Below, in pieces: positions 1 to 6,408 of a DNA stretch of 12,373 bases. The first letter of the stretch is position 1. Every line of letters starts with the position of its first letter. The notes under the pieces were generated by a model, which did no database searches, was not told the origin of the DNA, and was given only the letters and a program-made list of their open reading frames with translations. Origin of the DNA: an uncultured Muribaculaceae bacterium. Lineage in GTDB: Bacteria > Bacteroidota > Bacteroidia > Bacteroidales > Muribaculaceae. A program made the translations under genes and the position numbers. The stretch covers positions 1 to 12,373 of the forward strand of contig CAJUKU010000029.1 in NCBI GenBank assembly GCA_910587425.1. Reading direction: 5' to 3'.

Positions 1-300
1 ATACAAAGATAACATATAAAATGGAATTTCACTGAATGTATTTAGTGAATAGTGGGCTACAGTTACCACACGCGCAAAATGAGTCTGCCGTGGTATAAAT
101 ACCTTTTCAGGCGGAATACCGATAAATTCCGACAATCTGCCGCGGCACACTGACACATGCACGGGATCGTCGCCCGAGTAGTGACAAGTGTTGAAACCAT
201 CGTACGGAGCCGACGGATCACTACATCCGCGCAATGTGCTGAATGCGTGTATACCGGGCAGATTCAGCAGATCATACGTCGTCAGAAGCGCTCGACTCAT
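1..300 (-). CDS. pgeF: Peptidoglycan editing factor PgeF (YfiH / laccase-domain, DUF152), N-terminal part, cut by window edge
   Basis: This reading frame runs open from an ATG at 300-298 to the window edge, giving 100 codons without a stop; the C-terminal part is outside. The translation starts MSRALLTTYDLLNLPGIHAF, then has STLRG, a YDGFNTCHYSGDDP stretch and VFIPRQTHFARVV. This order (AFSTxRG, N-x-GDDP, then the P-x-Q-x-H segment) is that of the N-terminal domain of the PgeF/YfiH family, multicopper-oxidase-like cytoplasmic enzymes known in E. coli to keep wrong residues out of the second position of the peptidoglycan stem peptide. The zinc/copper-binding residues of the family lie mostly beyond the cut. 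The start overlaps the end of obg by 29 bp, suggesting translational coupling; an in-frame ATG at 330-328 is a less likely start because family members usually begin close to the YDLL segment. Confident in the family, less so in the exact start. Confidence 0.85.
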   Translation of the reverse strand, partial: MSRALLTTYDLLNLPGIHAFSTLRGCSDPSAPYDGFNTCHYSGDDPVHVSVCRGRLSEFIGIPPEKVFIPRQTHFARVVTVAHYSLNTFSEIPFYMLSLY

Positions 301-1456
301 AGTCCCAGTCCTCTTCCCAGTCGCCGGCATCATCCTCGTCCCAAGCCTCTTCTTCCTCCTCAGGCATATCGGGGGTGTCGAATATGAATTCATCCTCCTC
401 GCGCACACGGTGATGACCGTCGAGCGGACGGTGGGTGATCGACGGGGTGGCTATCTGATTGCGCTCATCGGTTATTGCTCCCCACAGCATATCTTTCAAC
501 TGCTGTATTCCATATCCTGTCACTGCGGAGATGAAGACATGCGGCACATCCTGCGGCAGCGTGCGCTCTATCTCCTCACGCAGCTCATCGTCGAGCATGT
601 CGGATTTGGAAATGGCAAGTATACGCTGCTTATCCATAAGTTGCGGATTGAAGCGACGCAGTTCCTCAAGCAGTACTGCATACTCAGCGGCAATATCCTC
701 TGCATCGGCTGGCACCATGAACAGAAGCACCGCATTGCGCTCTATGTGGCGCAGGAAACGCAGCCCGAGTCCGCGCCCCTCGCTTGCCCCCTCTATGATT
801 CCGGGGATATCAGCCATGACAAACGAACGCTTGTCGCGGTATTCCACGATACCGAGCTGAGGCTCCATGGTTGTGAAAGGATAATCCGCTATCTTCGGAC
901 GCGCTGCCGACACTGCCGACAGAAGTGTTGATTTACCCGCATTGGGAAATCCGACAAGACCTACATCGGCAAGCAGTTTCAGCTCAAGCACCACCGCTTT
1001 CTCAATCGCCGGTTCGCCGGGCTGCGCATAGCGGGGCGTACGGTTTGTAGCGCTCTTGAAATTCCAGTTGCCAAGACCACCGCGACCACCACGCAGGAGC
1101 TTCACCTCCTCACCGTCGCCGTTAACCTCGCACAGGTACTCTCCTGTTTCGGCATCAAACACCACCGTGCCACACGGCACATCGACAATCACATCCTCGC
1201 CATCCTTTCCGGTGCTGCGGCACTCACCGCCACTTTCGCCGTTGCCGGCAAAGATGTGGCGCCGGTATTTGAGCGGGAGCAGAGTCCACATGTGGCTGTT
1301 GCCACGCAGGATTATATGACCGCCGCGACCGCCGTCCCCACCGTCGGGACCACCTTTCGGAACATACTTGGCGCGGTGAAAATGCCGCGAGCCGGCGCCA
1401 CCCTTACCTGAGCGGCACAATATCTTGACGTAATCTATGAAATTTGAGTCTGCCAT
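272..1456 (-). CDS. obg: Obg-family GTPase (ObgE/CgtA), ribosome assembly
   Basis: A 394-residue Obg GTPase. Residues 1-158 form the glycine-rich Obg fold (NFIDYVKILCRSGKGGAG, GPDGGDGGRGG, LRGGRGGLGN). Residues about 159-330 are the G domain: G1 GFPNAGKST (169-177), G2 DYPFTT (191-196), G3 DIPG (216-219), G4 SKSD (283-286) and G5 SAV (310-312). The tail (353-394) is strongly acidic, 23 Asp/Glu in 42 residues, in place of the OCT domain of Firmicutes. Obg proteins act in the cytoplasm on late 50S subunit maturation and are linked to (p)ppGpp signalling and growth control. The G4 motif has Ser in place of Asn (NKxD); I recall this as normal for Bacteroidota Obg. The start at 1456 gives the canonical N-terminus, and there is no Shine-Dalgarno sequence upstream. 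An 83-bp gap separates it from the gene before, so it may have its own promoter; its 3' end overlaps pgeF by 29 bp. Confidence 0.97.
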   Translation of the reverse strand: MADSNFIDYVKILCRSGKGGAGSRHFHRAKYVPKGGPDGGDGGRGGHIILRGNSHMWTLLPLKYRRHIFAGNGESGGECRSTGKDGEDVIVDVPCGTVVFDAETGEYLCEVNGDGEEVKLLRGGRGGLGNWNFKSATNRTPRYAQPGEPAIEKAVVLELKLLADVGLVGFPNAGKSTLLSAVSAARPKIADYPFTTMEPQLGIVEYRDKRSFVMADIPGIIEGASEGRGLGLRFLRHIERNAVLLFMVPADAEDIAAEYAVLLEELRRFNPQLMDKQRILAISKSDMLDDELREEIERTLPQDVPHVFISAVTGYGIQQLKDMLWGAITDERNQIATPSITHRPLDGHHRVREEDEFIFDTPDMPEEEEEAWDEDDAGDWEEDWDYESSASDDV

Positions 1457-1516
1457 AATTCTATCGTTTATAATATAACAACCGCATGTAGCGAAGATGT
1501 TTCTACAACACGCCTT

Positions 1517-1552
1517 AAAAACTGCGGTTCATGTCATGATCACATCTGACCG
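1517..1552 (-). terminator. Possible weak intrinsic terminator after the nucleotidyltransferase gene
   Basis: On the minus strand an imperfect hairpin (CGGT at 1552-1549 paired with ACCG at 1528-1525, and an inner ATGT/ACAT stem, separated by a small asymmetric internal loop) is followed within two bases by TTTTT (1521-1517). It includes the stop codon of the upstream gene. The stem is short, so termination would be partial at best. The rest of the 83-bp gap up to obg (1457-1516) is AT-rich near the obg start and probably holds its promoter, but I see no clear -33/-7 pair. Confidence 0.3.
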
Positions 1553-2574
1553 TGATGCCTCATCAGCTCCTCTGCATGATGAAAGTCAGTGGGAGATCCT
1601 ATATCAATCCAGGTGCCGGAGATAGGGAAGTAAACCACGCGTCCCCCCTCGGCGATCGCGTCGGCTATCAGGTCTGTGGCATCCGTACGCCGGTCGGCAC
1701 GCAGACGGTTGAGCAGACGGTTGGAGAATATGTATATACCTGCATTCGCGTAGTAGGAATACGACGGCTTCTCCTCAAGTCCCGTCACACGCGCGCCGTC
1801 AGTGGTCAGTATAGCGTAAGGCACAGACAGATTATACGGTATCGCTGCAATGGTGACATCAGCATTCTCAGATGTGTGCCTCAGATACATCTCCTCAAGC
1901 GATATTGTAGTGAGCAGATCGGAGTTCATGACCAAGGTATCACCGTCGGGGGTGCGACTCACGAGTGCCGCCGCCCCGATCGTACCGAGCGGCATATCCT
2001 CGCGCACACATTTCACGGTTGTGGCCGCGAAATGCTCCTCGATAGCCTCCGCCATATAATTTACCGTGACGCTTATATCCTCGATGCCATACGAACGCAG
2101 CATATCGATGTTATAATCTATGATCGGCTTGCCGGCAATCTTCAGCAGCGGCTTGGGAGTCGTCAGAGTCATCGGACGCAGACGCTCACCCTTACCTCCA
2201 GCCATTACAATCGCCGACAACGGGAGCAACGAGCGGGTTACGGATGTATCTACAATACCTGTTATCCGTCCCTCGCTGTCGAGACGCGGCAAAAGCCGCA
2301 GTCCGCGGCGACGGAACTCACGCAGACGGCTGATATCGTCAGCATCGCCACGCAGAGCCTTGAAGCTGCGGTGCATCACCTCGCGCACGTTCGTGTCAGG
2401 CAGCGCGCCGGCAAGAAGTCCGCGGCGGATATCACCATCGGTCAGTGTTCCAGTCATGATACCGGAAGCATCGGTGACAAGCAGCGTCATCACCGATCCG
2501 CTAAGGTCGTTCAGCATCCTCAACGCATCGAGCAGCGTGGCGCTATCAGGTATGATATGTCGGTTCATCTCCAT
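1540..2574 (-). CDS. CBS-domain sugar-1-phosphate nucleotidyltransferase (PtmE/LegB-neighbourhood type)
   Basis: A 344-residue cytoplasmic enzyme with two parts. Residues about 5-112 are a pair of CBS motifs (GTLTDGDIRRGL at 42-53; RLLPRLDSEGRITGIVD at 93-109). Residues 117-340 are an NTP-transferase domain with the signature MAGGKGERLRP-x5-PKP (124-142), MPLGTIGAA (194-202), a metal-binding Asp in MNSD (216-219), EEKP (267-270), NAGIY (277-281) and WIDIG (322-326) with the second metal Asp. Such enzymes couple a sugar 1-phosphate to an NTP. The CBS-plus-transferase layout beside a CMP-nonulosonate synthetase matches Campylobacter PtmE, a glucosamine-1-phosphate guanylyltransferase feeding CMP-legionaminic acid synthesis; assigning the same substrate here is inference. 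The start overlaps the stop of the upstream cytidylyltransferase by one base (TGATG), so the two are almost surely cotranscribed and translationally coupled. An ATG two codons in is also possible. A simple glucose- or mannose-1-phosphate transferase is the alternative. Confidence 0.85.
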   Translation of the reverse strand: MEMNRHIIPDSATLLDALRMLNDLSGSVMTLLVTDASGIMTGTLTDGDIRRGLLAGALPDTNVREVMHRSFKALRGDADDISRLREFRRRGLRLLPRLDSEGRITGIVDTSVTRSLLPLSAIVMAGGKGERLRPMTLTTPKPLLKIAGKPIIDYNIDMLRSYGIEDISVTVNYMAEAIEEHFAATTVKCVREDMPLGTIGAAALVSRTPDGDTLVMNSDLLTTISLEEMYLRHTSENADVTIAAIPYNLSVPYAILTTDGARVTGLEEKPSYSYYANAGIYIFSNRLLNRLRADRRTDATDLIADAIAEGGRVVYFPISGTWIDIGSPTDFHHAEELMRHHGQM

Positions 2575-3344
2575 CAGTTTTTCATTTCAGCGAGCAGATG
2601 CTCGGCTATTATCCAGTCAAGACGGCTGTCAATGTCCACGCTCCGTTCCACTGGCATCTCCACTGGCATCCGGCGCATCATCCTGCCGAAAGGCATAGCA
2701 CGTATGGAAGCGGGATTGATCACGTACACGGCACCGTTAAGCTCCCAAGCTTTCGGCGCGTCCTGCCGCCGCTCAAGGCAACCGTCGCCTTTCGCTATGC
2801 GCAGACATCCGCTTTCAGGATCGGTCTCGAAGCAATTGAAATATGGGTTTGCGCTCACCTCCTTTACCGTCGTCACCATATCGAGGTCGGGACGGTAGAG
2901 ATTTATGCACCTGCGCACATCATCTGCCGTACGGAGCGGCGATGTAGGCTGCAGAAGGCACACATTGTCGTAAGCGATACCCTGCCCGTCAGCATAACGC
3001 ATGGCATCAAGCACTACCTCACGCGATCCGGCGGTGTCGGTGGCAAGTTCTGCCGGACGCATATAGGGCACCGGTAGCCCGTAGCCGCGCACAGTATCTG
3101 CAATATCCTCCGAATCCGTGCTCAGTATTATCATGCTGTCCGGAGCGAGTTCGCGAGCCACATCGACGGCATACATCACAAGCGGCTTGCCAGCCAGCGG
3201 AAGAATATTCTTGCGCGGCAGTCCTTTGCTGCCACCGCGTGCGGGAATGACGAATAGCGTCTTATTGCCAATATTTGCTGTCATGCGTGTGTGGTTGATT
3301 TCTGTTCTACTACCGTCAGCGTGCATAGCGGTGACGCAACTCAA
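2574..3344 (-). CDS. Acylneuraminate (nonulosonate) cytidylyltransferase, NeuA/LegF-like
   Basis: A cytidylyltransferase of the NeuA/LegF/PseF family, which makes CMP-activated nonulosonic acids (sialic, legionaminic or pseudaminic acid) from CTP in the cytoplasm. Signatures, numbered from the longest start: FVIPARGGSKGLPRKN (31-46, CTP-binding loop), LSTDSEDIA (74-82), LQPTSPLR (131-138), RRQDAP and ELNGAVYV (192-208), and SVDIDSRLDW (235-244) with metal-binding Asp237 and Asp239. The start is uncertain. The ATG at 3344 adds 20 residues without family character and overlaps the upstream gene by 29 bp; the ATG at 3284 (residue 21, MTANIGNKTLFVIPARGG) gives the usual family N-terminus close to the CTP loop, leaves a 31-bp gap, and is the one I prefer. 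The next gene is a PtmE-like transferase, favouring a legionaminic-type product over Neu5Ac, but no synthase or epimerase gene is here to settle it. Confidence 0.9.
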   Translation of the reverse strand: MSCVTAMHADGSRTEINHTRMTANIGNKTLFVIPARGGSKGLPRKNILPLAGKPLVMYAVDVARELAPDSMIILSTDSEDIADTVRGYGLPVPYMRPAELATDTAGSREVVLDAMRYADGQGIAYDNVCLLQPTSPLRTADDVRRCINLYRPDLDMVTTVKEVSANPYFNCFETDPESGCLRIAKGDGCLERRQDAPKAWELNGAVYVINPASIRAMPFGRMMRRMPVEMPVERSVDIDSRLDWIIAEHLLAEMKN

Positions 3345-4140
3345 TGTATGCGGGTGTGGATTTTGCTGCTGTTATGAGGGTGTCGAGACGCTGCCGCAGC
3401 ACCTGGTCATCACGGCGTGTCATCCATGCCTGGAACTGTGTGAATGAGACTGCCGTCGAGACATGCAGCTGAGGAAAACTGTCGGCAAGCGCACGTGCGG
3501 TCGACTCACCAACCACGGCACATGGTATATCGCCGGTGGCAGTCATTATGAGCAGCTGCTCCTCGCCGTAGGCGGGATCCTGGTGCACAATTATTGTATC
3601 GCCGATCTCCGACGACAGATTGCGCAGACGGTTCACCACCGGCGAATTTGCCACCACCCACACCTCGGCTCCGGCGAGGTCGAGCTGCGACTCGCGCGCC
3701 ACACCTGCTGAATCGCGGCGCTGCACGAGCACCTGACGGTCGAGCGCCACAGGCTCTGTGAAGGCAAATATAGCCGTGTCGACATGCGTGGTCACCGGAA
3801 TTGCAGCGACAAGGAGATCATAATCGCCGTCGGCAAGACGTCCGGCAGCCGCCTCGTATGCAGTCACAGGATGAAACTTAAGCGGAATACCTGCTTCCGA
3901 GGCAATCATTCTTAGGAAATCGTATGAGAATCCGCCGAGCGTATCGGCATAGCGGTAAAGCGCCATCGGGCTATACTCGATAGCCACGTCAAGAGTGTCG
4001 CCTCCTGCCGAAACAAAACCATCGCTCCCCCTGCCGGAGTGGGTGCATAGTCTTAGCGCCCACATCAGGGCTATAACGGCGATAAGGAGAATCACCAATG
4101 TGTAGGGGCGCGGACGCCTTGATTTCAGGATTTCACGCAT
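3316..4140 (-). CDS. Membrane-anchored family 3 extracellular solute-binding protein (SBP_bac_3 / MltF N-domain-like)
   Basis: A 274-residue protein with a basic N-terminus (KSRRPRPY) and one hydrophobic segment at about 12-29, followed by a periplasmic domain (about 49-272). The pattern DTLDVAIEYSPMALYRYADTLGGFSYDFLRMIASEAG, split here as DTLDVAIEYSPMAL, then GGFSYDFLRMIA, then LADGDYDLLVAAIP (102-115) and FAFTEPVALDRQVLV (125-139), is that of family 3 solute-binding proteins and of the N-terminal half of lytic transglycosylase MltF. No lysozyme-like catalytic domain follows and no permease or ATPase gene is nearby, so it may be a sensor or accessory factor, not a classical transporter part. 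Cys32 is not in a convincing lipobox (ALRLC), so an uncleaved anchor is more likely than a lipoprotein. It begins 11 bp after the porin stop, so both share a transcript. The ligand is unknown. Confidence 0.75.
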   Translation of the reverse strand: MREILKSRRPRPYTLVILLIAVIALMWALRLCTHSGRGSDGFVSAGGDTLDVAIEYSPMALYRYADTLGGFSYDFLRMIASEAGIPLKFHPVTAYEAAAGRLADGDYDLLVAAIPVTTHVDTAIFAFTEPVALDRQVLVQRRDSAGVARESQLDLAGAEVWVVANSPVVNRLRNLSSEIGDTIIVHQDPAYGEEQLLIMTATGDIPCAVVGESTARALADSFPQLHVSTAVSFTQFQAWMTRRDDQVLRQRLDTLITAAKSTPAYIELRHRYAR

Positions 4141-4151
4141 AATAGTTATTG

Positions 4152-6137
4152 TCAGTTGGCAAAATCAACAGATACACCCAGCTGCAGACGGCGCGGATTG
4201 AGCGGATAGTGAGGCATCGAGAAATAATTCTTGCCGCACAGCCCCTGGTTGACATGAGTGAACATCACATAAAACCGTGCCCGCGACAGCTTCATGTTGG
4301 CGTATGCGTTCATGAAAGGATAGTTGCCCACCTCGATCTCCCGCTGGTTGCTGAATGTCATTGTAGCCGGTTGGAACGACGGTGCATAGTAACGTGTGTA
4401 ATAGTCGCAGTCGATACCGAGCTGCACCTGCAGCACACGCGCCACTTTGAAGAGCAGGAAAAGGTTGGAATATATAGCGAGCTTCGGCGCCGGCAGCACT
4501 TCCGCCGAGCTTGTGGTCTGATACGTGATGCGGTTGCGCCAGTTGAGTATACCCACGCGGAAATCCTGATGCAGAGCCGCCGAGAATACCTGCACGCTTC
4601 CGCCGTGCTGCACAGGCAGACTCTCGGAATTGAAATAAATCAGATTCTGTATGTTCTCCACCCCGACATTCACATAGGTGCCCGTAAGGGGAAGGGTGAT
4701 GTGACCTCCGAACTTCACACGGCGCGTCTTGCCGAAATCGTTGTGCCACACGAAGTGATTGCTCACATAGTTGTTCATCAGATATGGCGCCGCTTCATTT
4801 GAGATGCTTCCGTAGGCGGTGACACGCACGGAGTCCTGACGGATCTTTATGAGTGTGGAGACATTACCCTCCACGCGGAAATCGGCGGCGACCGACCCTA
4901 TCAGACCGAAACGCCCCGTAACGTCATAGCGCAAGAGCCGTCCCTGCTGCTTGGTAAGCTGACCTCCGACCCACAGCAGGTTCTCAGTAGCGTTCGGTGC
5001 GATACGCGTGTCGTAAGGGTATGGTGTGAGTCCTTCAGGTAGCGGCGTGGGTAGTTCGAGCGTATCGGCGGGAGTCTGATTATAACGGCGCACCTCATGG
5101 GTAAGATATGCGGCGAGTCCCGCTTTCGCATATTTGTGGAATCCCTCGAGAAGCGACACGCCGAATGTGTTGCTCAGCGACCAGTAGGTGGTCATGTCGT
5201 GCGTGCCGTCGGTGGTGAAATATGTATTGCGCCAGAAATCACTGTCGCTCTGCATCGGATGATCGAAGCGATGGCGCCCGTTGTTGTAATTGAGAGTCCA
5301 GATAAAACTGCTCACCGGTATGTAGGTACGGTGCTCTATGGTATCGTTGGGATCCTCCGGATCAGGTGGAGTGACTTGCCAGTAACCCACCTTGTAGCGC
5401 GAGTTGAGATACAGTTCCGTGCCGCGCAGACGCGAGTGCGCACCGGTGAGCCGGGTGGGAATCTGCTTAGGGTTCACCTTTGTAGTACCGCCCTGTATCA
5501 CCGCCGGATCAGTTATGTAAAGATCATCGGTTATACCGCCGCTCTCCTTGAGCGTGGTGTTGAAATGGTTGTAGAATCCCTGGAATTCGAACCGGTCGCC
5601 CATGTAGGATGATGAGAGACCGTAGGCAAGATTCTTCACCGCCTGATTCTCATAGCTGCCCTTTGAGTAGAGATAATCGATCATGGCACCGATCTGAAGC
5701 TTCTGCGACGTATTGCCGGAGAATGTCATGCTCAGACGGTCCTGCGCGTTCTCACGTCCGCCACCCGCGCCGTAGCTTAGCAGGGTCATGGGTATGCGGG
5801 TGTTGTAGAACGTATGGTTGCCCTGCGTGGGGATGTATGGCAGGAGGGCATCGCGGAAGAAGAAATTGCTCATCGGCTTGCGCTCCGAGAGAATCATGTT
5901 CAGACCCTCGGCACCGTAGTTGCCGGTAGTGGCATAAGCATCGCTCACCTCCGACGGTACATACTGCCGGAAATAATTGTAGAGCAATGTGTCGATTGTC
6001 GCCGGTTCGTGCAATCCGAGAGGCGGAAGCATCTTCCAGGCGTAGGATGGAGCCACGACAGGATCCTTGGCTGACGCCGCAAAACCGAGTGAAGCCGTGA
6101 GCGATATTATTGTAATGATCAGAAAGCGTTGCAACAT
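4152..6137 (-). CDS. Putative outer-membrane porin (Bacteroidota Porin_10-type)
   Basis: A 661-residue exported beta-barrel protein. Residues 1-20 (MLQRFLIITIISLTASLGFA) are a clear signal peptide. The mature part is rich in alternating hydrophobic/polar strands with many Tyr, Asn, Thr and aromatic residues, for example ENLLWVGGQLTKQQGRLLRY, FRVGILNWRNRITYQTT and INLIYFNSESLP-like stretches near the C-terminus, and ends in LQLGVSVDFAN, a final strand close to the aromatic terminus typical of barrels. The opening segment after the signal (TLLYNYFRQYVPSEVSDAYATT) and the N-terminal LSYGAGGGRENAQDRLSMTFSGN stretch look like the putative porin family common in Bacteroidales. No SusC/SusD, plug or TonB-box features are seen, so it is not a TonB receptor. 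It heads an apparent operon with the solute-binding protein 11 bp downstream. The substrate is not deducible. Confidence 0.8.
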   Translation of the reverse strand: MLQRFLIITIISLTASLGFAASAKDPVVAPSYAWKMLPPLGLHEPATIDTLLYNYFRQYVPSEVSDAYATTGNYGAEGLNMILSERKPMSNFFFRDALLPYIPTQGNHTFYNTRIPMTLLSYGAGGGRENAQDRLSMTFSGNTSQKLQIGAMIDYLYSKGSYENQAVKNLAYGLSSSYMGDRFEFQGFYNHFNTTLKESGGITDDLYITDPAVIQGGTTKVNPKQIPTRLTGAHSRLRGTELYLNSRYKVGYWQVTPPDPEDPNDTIEHRTYIPVSSFIWTLNYNNGRHRFDHPMQSDSDFWRNTYFTTDGTHDMTTYWSLSNTFGVSLLEGFHKYAKAGLAAYLTHEVRRYNQTPADTLELPTPLPEGLTPYPYDTRIAPNATENLLWVGGQLTKQQGRLLRYDVTGRFGLIGSVAADFRVEGNVSTLIKIRQDSVRVTAYGSISNEAAPYLMNNYVSNHFVWHNDFGKTRRVKFGGHITLPLTGTYVNVGVENIQNLIYFNSESLPVQHGGSVQVFSAALHQDFRVGILNWRNRITYQTTSSAEVLPAPKLAIYSNLFLLFKVARVLQVQLGIDCDYYTRYYAPSFQPATMTFSNQREIEVGNYPFMNAYANMKLSRARFYVMFTHVNQGLCGKNYFSMPHYPLNPRRLQLGVSVDFAN

Positions 6138-6142
6138 GTGCG

Positions 6143-6150
6143 CAAAGTTA
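6143..6150 (-). promoter_or_regulatory. Bacteroidota -7 promoter element upstream of the porin operon
   Basis: The minus strand reads TAACTTTG, an exact match to the Bacteroides TAnnTTTG consensus at -7. No good TTTG element is visible about 20 bp further upstream. The box ends five bases before the ATG at 6137, so a transcript started from it would have almost no 5' leader. Confidence 0.5.
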
Positions 6151-6187
6151 CGAAAGTTTTCTGACTTTCACCCATAATTGCCCACCC

Positions 6188-6218
6188 GCGAGCGGCAACT
6201 TCACCATGAGCGAGCGGC
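6188..6218. repeat. Pair of 9-bp direct repeats upstream of the porin promoter
   Basis: GCGAGCGGC occurs at 6188-6196 and again at 6210-6218, with start-to-start spacing of 22 bp, about two helical turns. It lies 38-75 bp upstream of the -7 box of the porin gene, where an activator could bind. Short and GC-rich, so chance is possible. Confidence 0.3.
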
Positions 6219-6236
6219 GCTGCGTGGCAATATGAA

Positions 6237-6272
6237 ACAGGGGCGTGGATCATTGCGGATCCACGCCCCTGT
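6237..6272 (-). terminator. Strong hairpin terminator after the giant secreted-protein gene
   Basis: A perfect 15-bp stem (arms ACAGGGGCGTGGATC at 6237-6251 and its complement at 6258-6272) with a 6-base loop starts 20 bp after the stop codon of the minus-strand gene ending at 6292. On the minus strand it is followed by TTCATATTG, a poor T-run, so it may work with Rho, stabilise the 3' end, or act in both directions. The remaining intergenic DNA (6151-6236) holds only the porin promoter region and a 9-bp direct repeat. Confidence 0.75.
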
Positions 6273-6291
6273 CACTATTGTTGAATCAGGA

Positions 6292-6408
6292 TTAGCGTAT
6301 AGCTACTTTAACGGCATTGCCGTCGGGTGTGCGCACGATATAGATACCGCTGCGCAGTCCCTCGGGGCGCACGCGGCGTCCGCTCAGGTCATAAACCTCC
6401 GAGCCTGC
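6292..6408 (-). other. T9SS type A-like C-terminal sorting domain of the giant protein
   Basis: The final residues 1906-1944 read as the compact beta-strand domain used for type IX secretion and surface attachment: VYDLSGRRV (1911-1919), GLRSGIYIVR (1923-1932) and NAVKVAIR (1937-1944). Spacing and the LSGR, GIYIV and KV motifs fit the family; this predicts export of the protein across the outer membrane with removal of the tail. The T9SS machinery genes are not in this window. Confidence 0.75.

Noticed and set aside
283..286. Numbers here refer to Obg residues encoded near 599-610: the G4 motif SKSD instead of NKxD as a possible inactive GTPase
   Set aside because: All other G motifs are intact and, as I recall, the same replacement is usual in Bacteroidota Obg proteins.
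188..931. Long plus-strand reading frame opposite obg, and similar ones opposite the porin, nucleotidyltransferase and giant gene (for example 1552-2898, 7036-8127)
   Set aside because: They mirror strongly recognised minus-strand genes in GC-rich DNA, show His/Arg/Cys-rich low-likelihood protein sequence and contain no known domain.
1481..1529. 7-bp inverted repeat AACCGCA / TGCGGTT between the nucleotidyltransferase gene and obg
   Set aside because: Arms are short with a 35-base loop; chance occurrence is likely and the nearer imperfect hairpin with TTTTT explains the region better.
4165..4749. Minus-strand 194-codon frame within the porin gene
   Set aside because: It is a shifted-frame shadow of the porin C-terminal part, Ala/Arg/Gly/Cys-rich, without signal peptide or motif.
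6148..6207. Small frame of 19 codons upstream of the porin (MVKLPLAGGQLWVKVRKLS)
   Set aside because: It would lie mostly upstream of the predicted transcription start and its stop is inside the -7 box; no evidence for translation.
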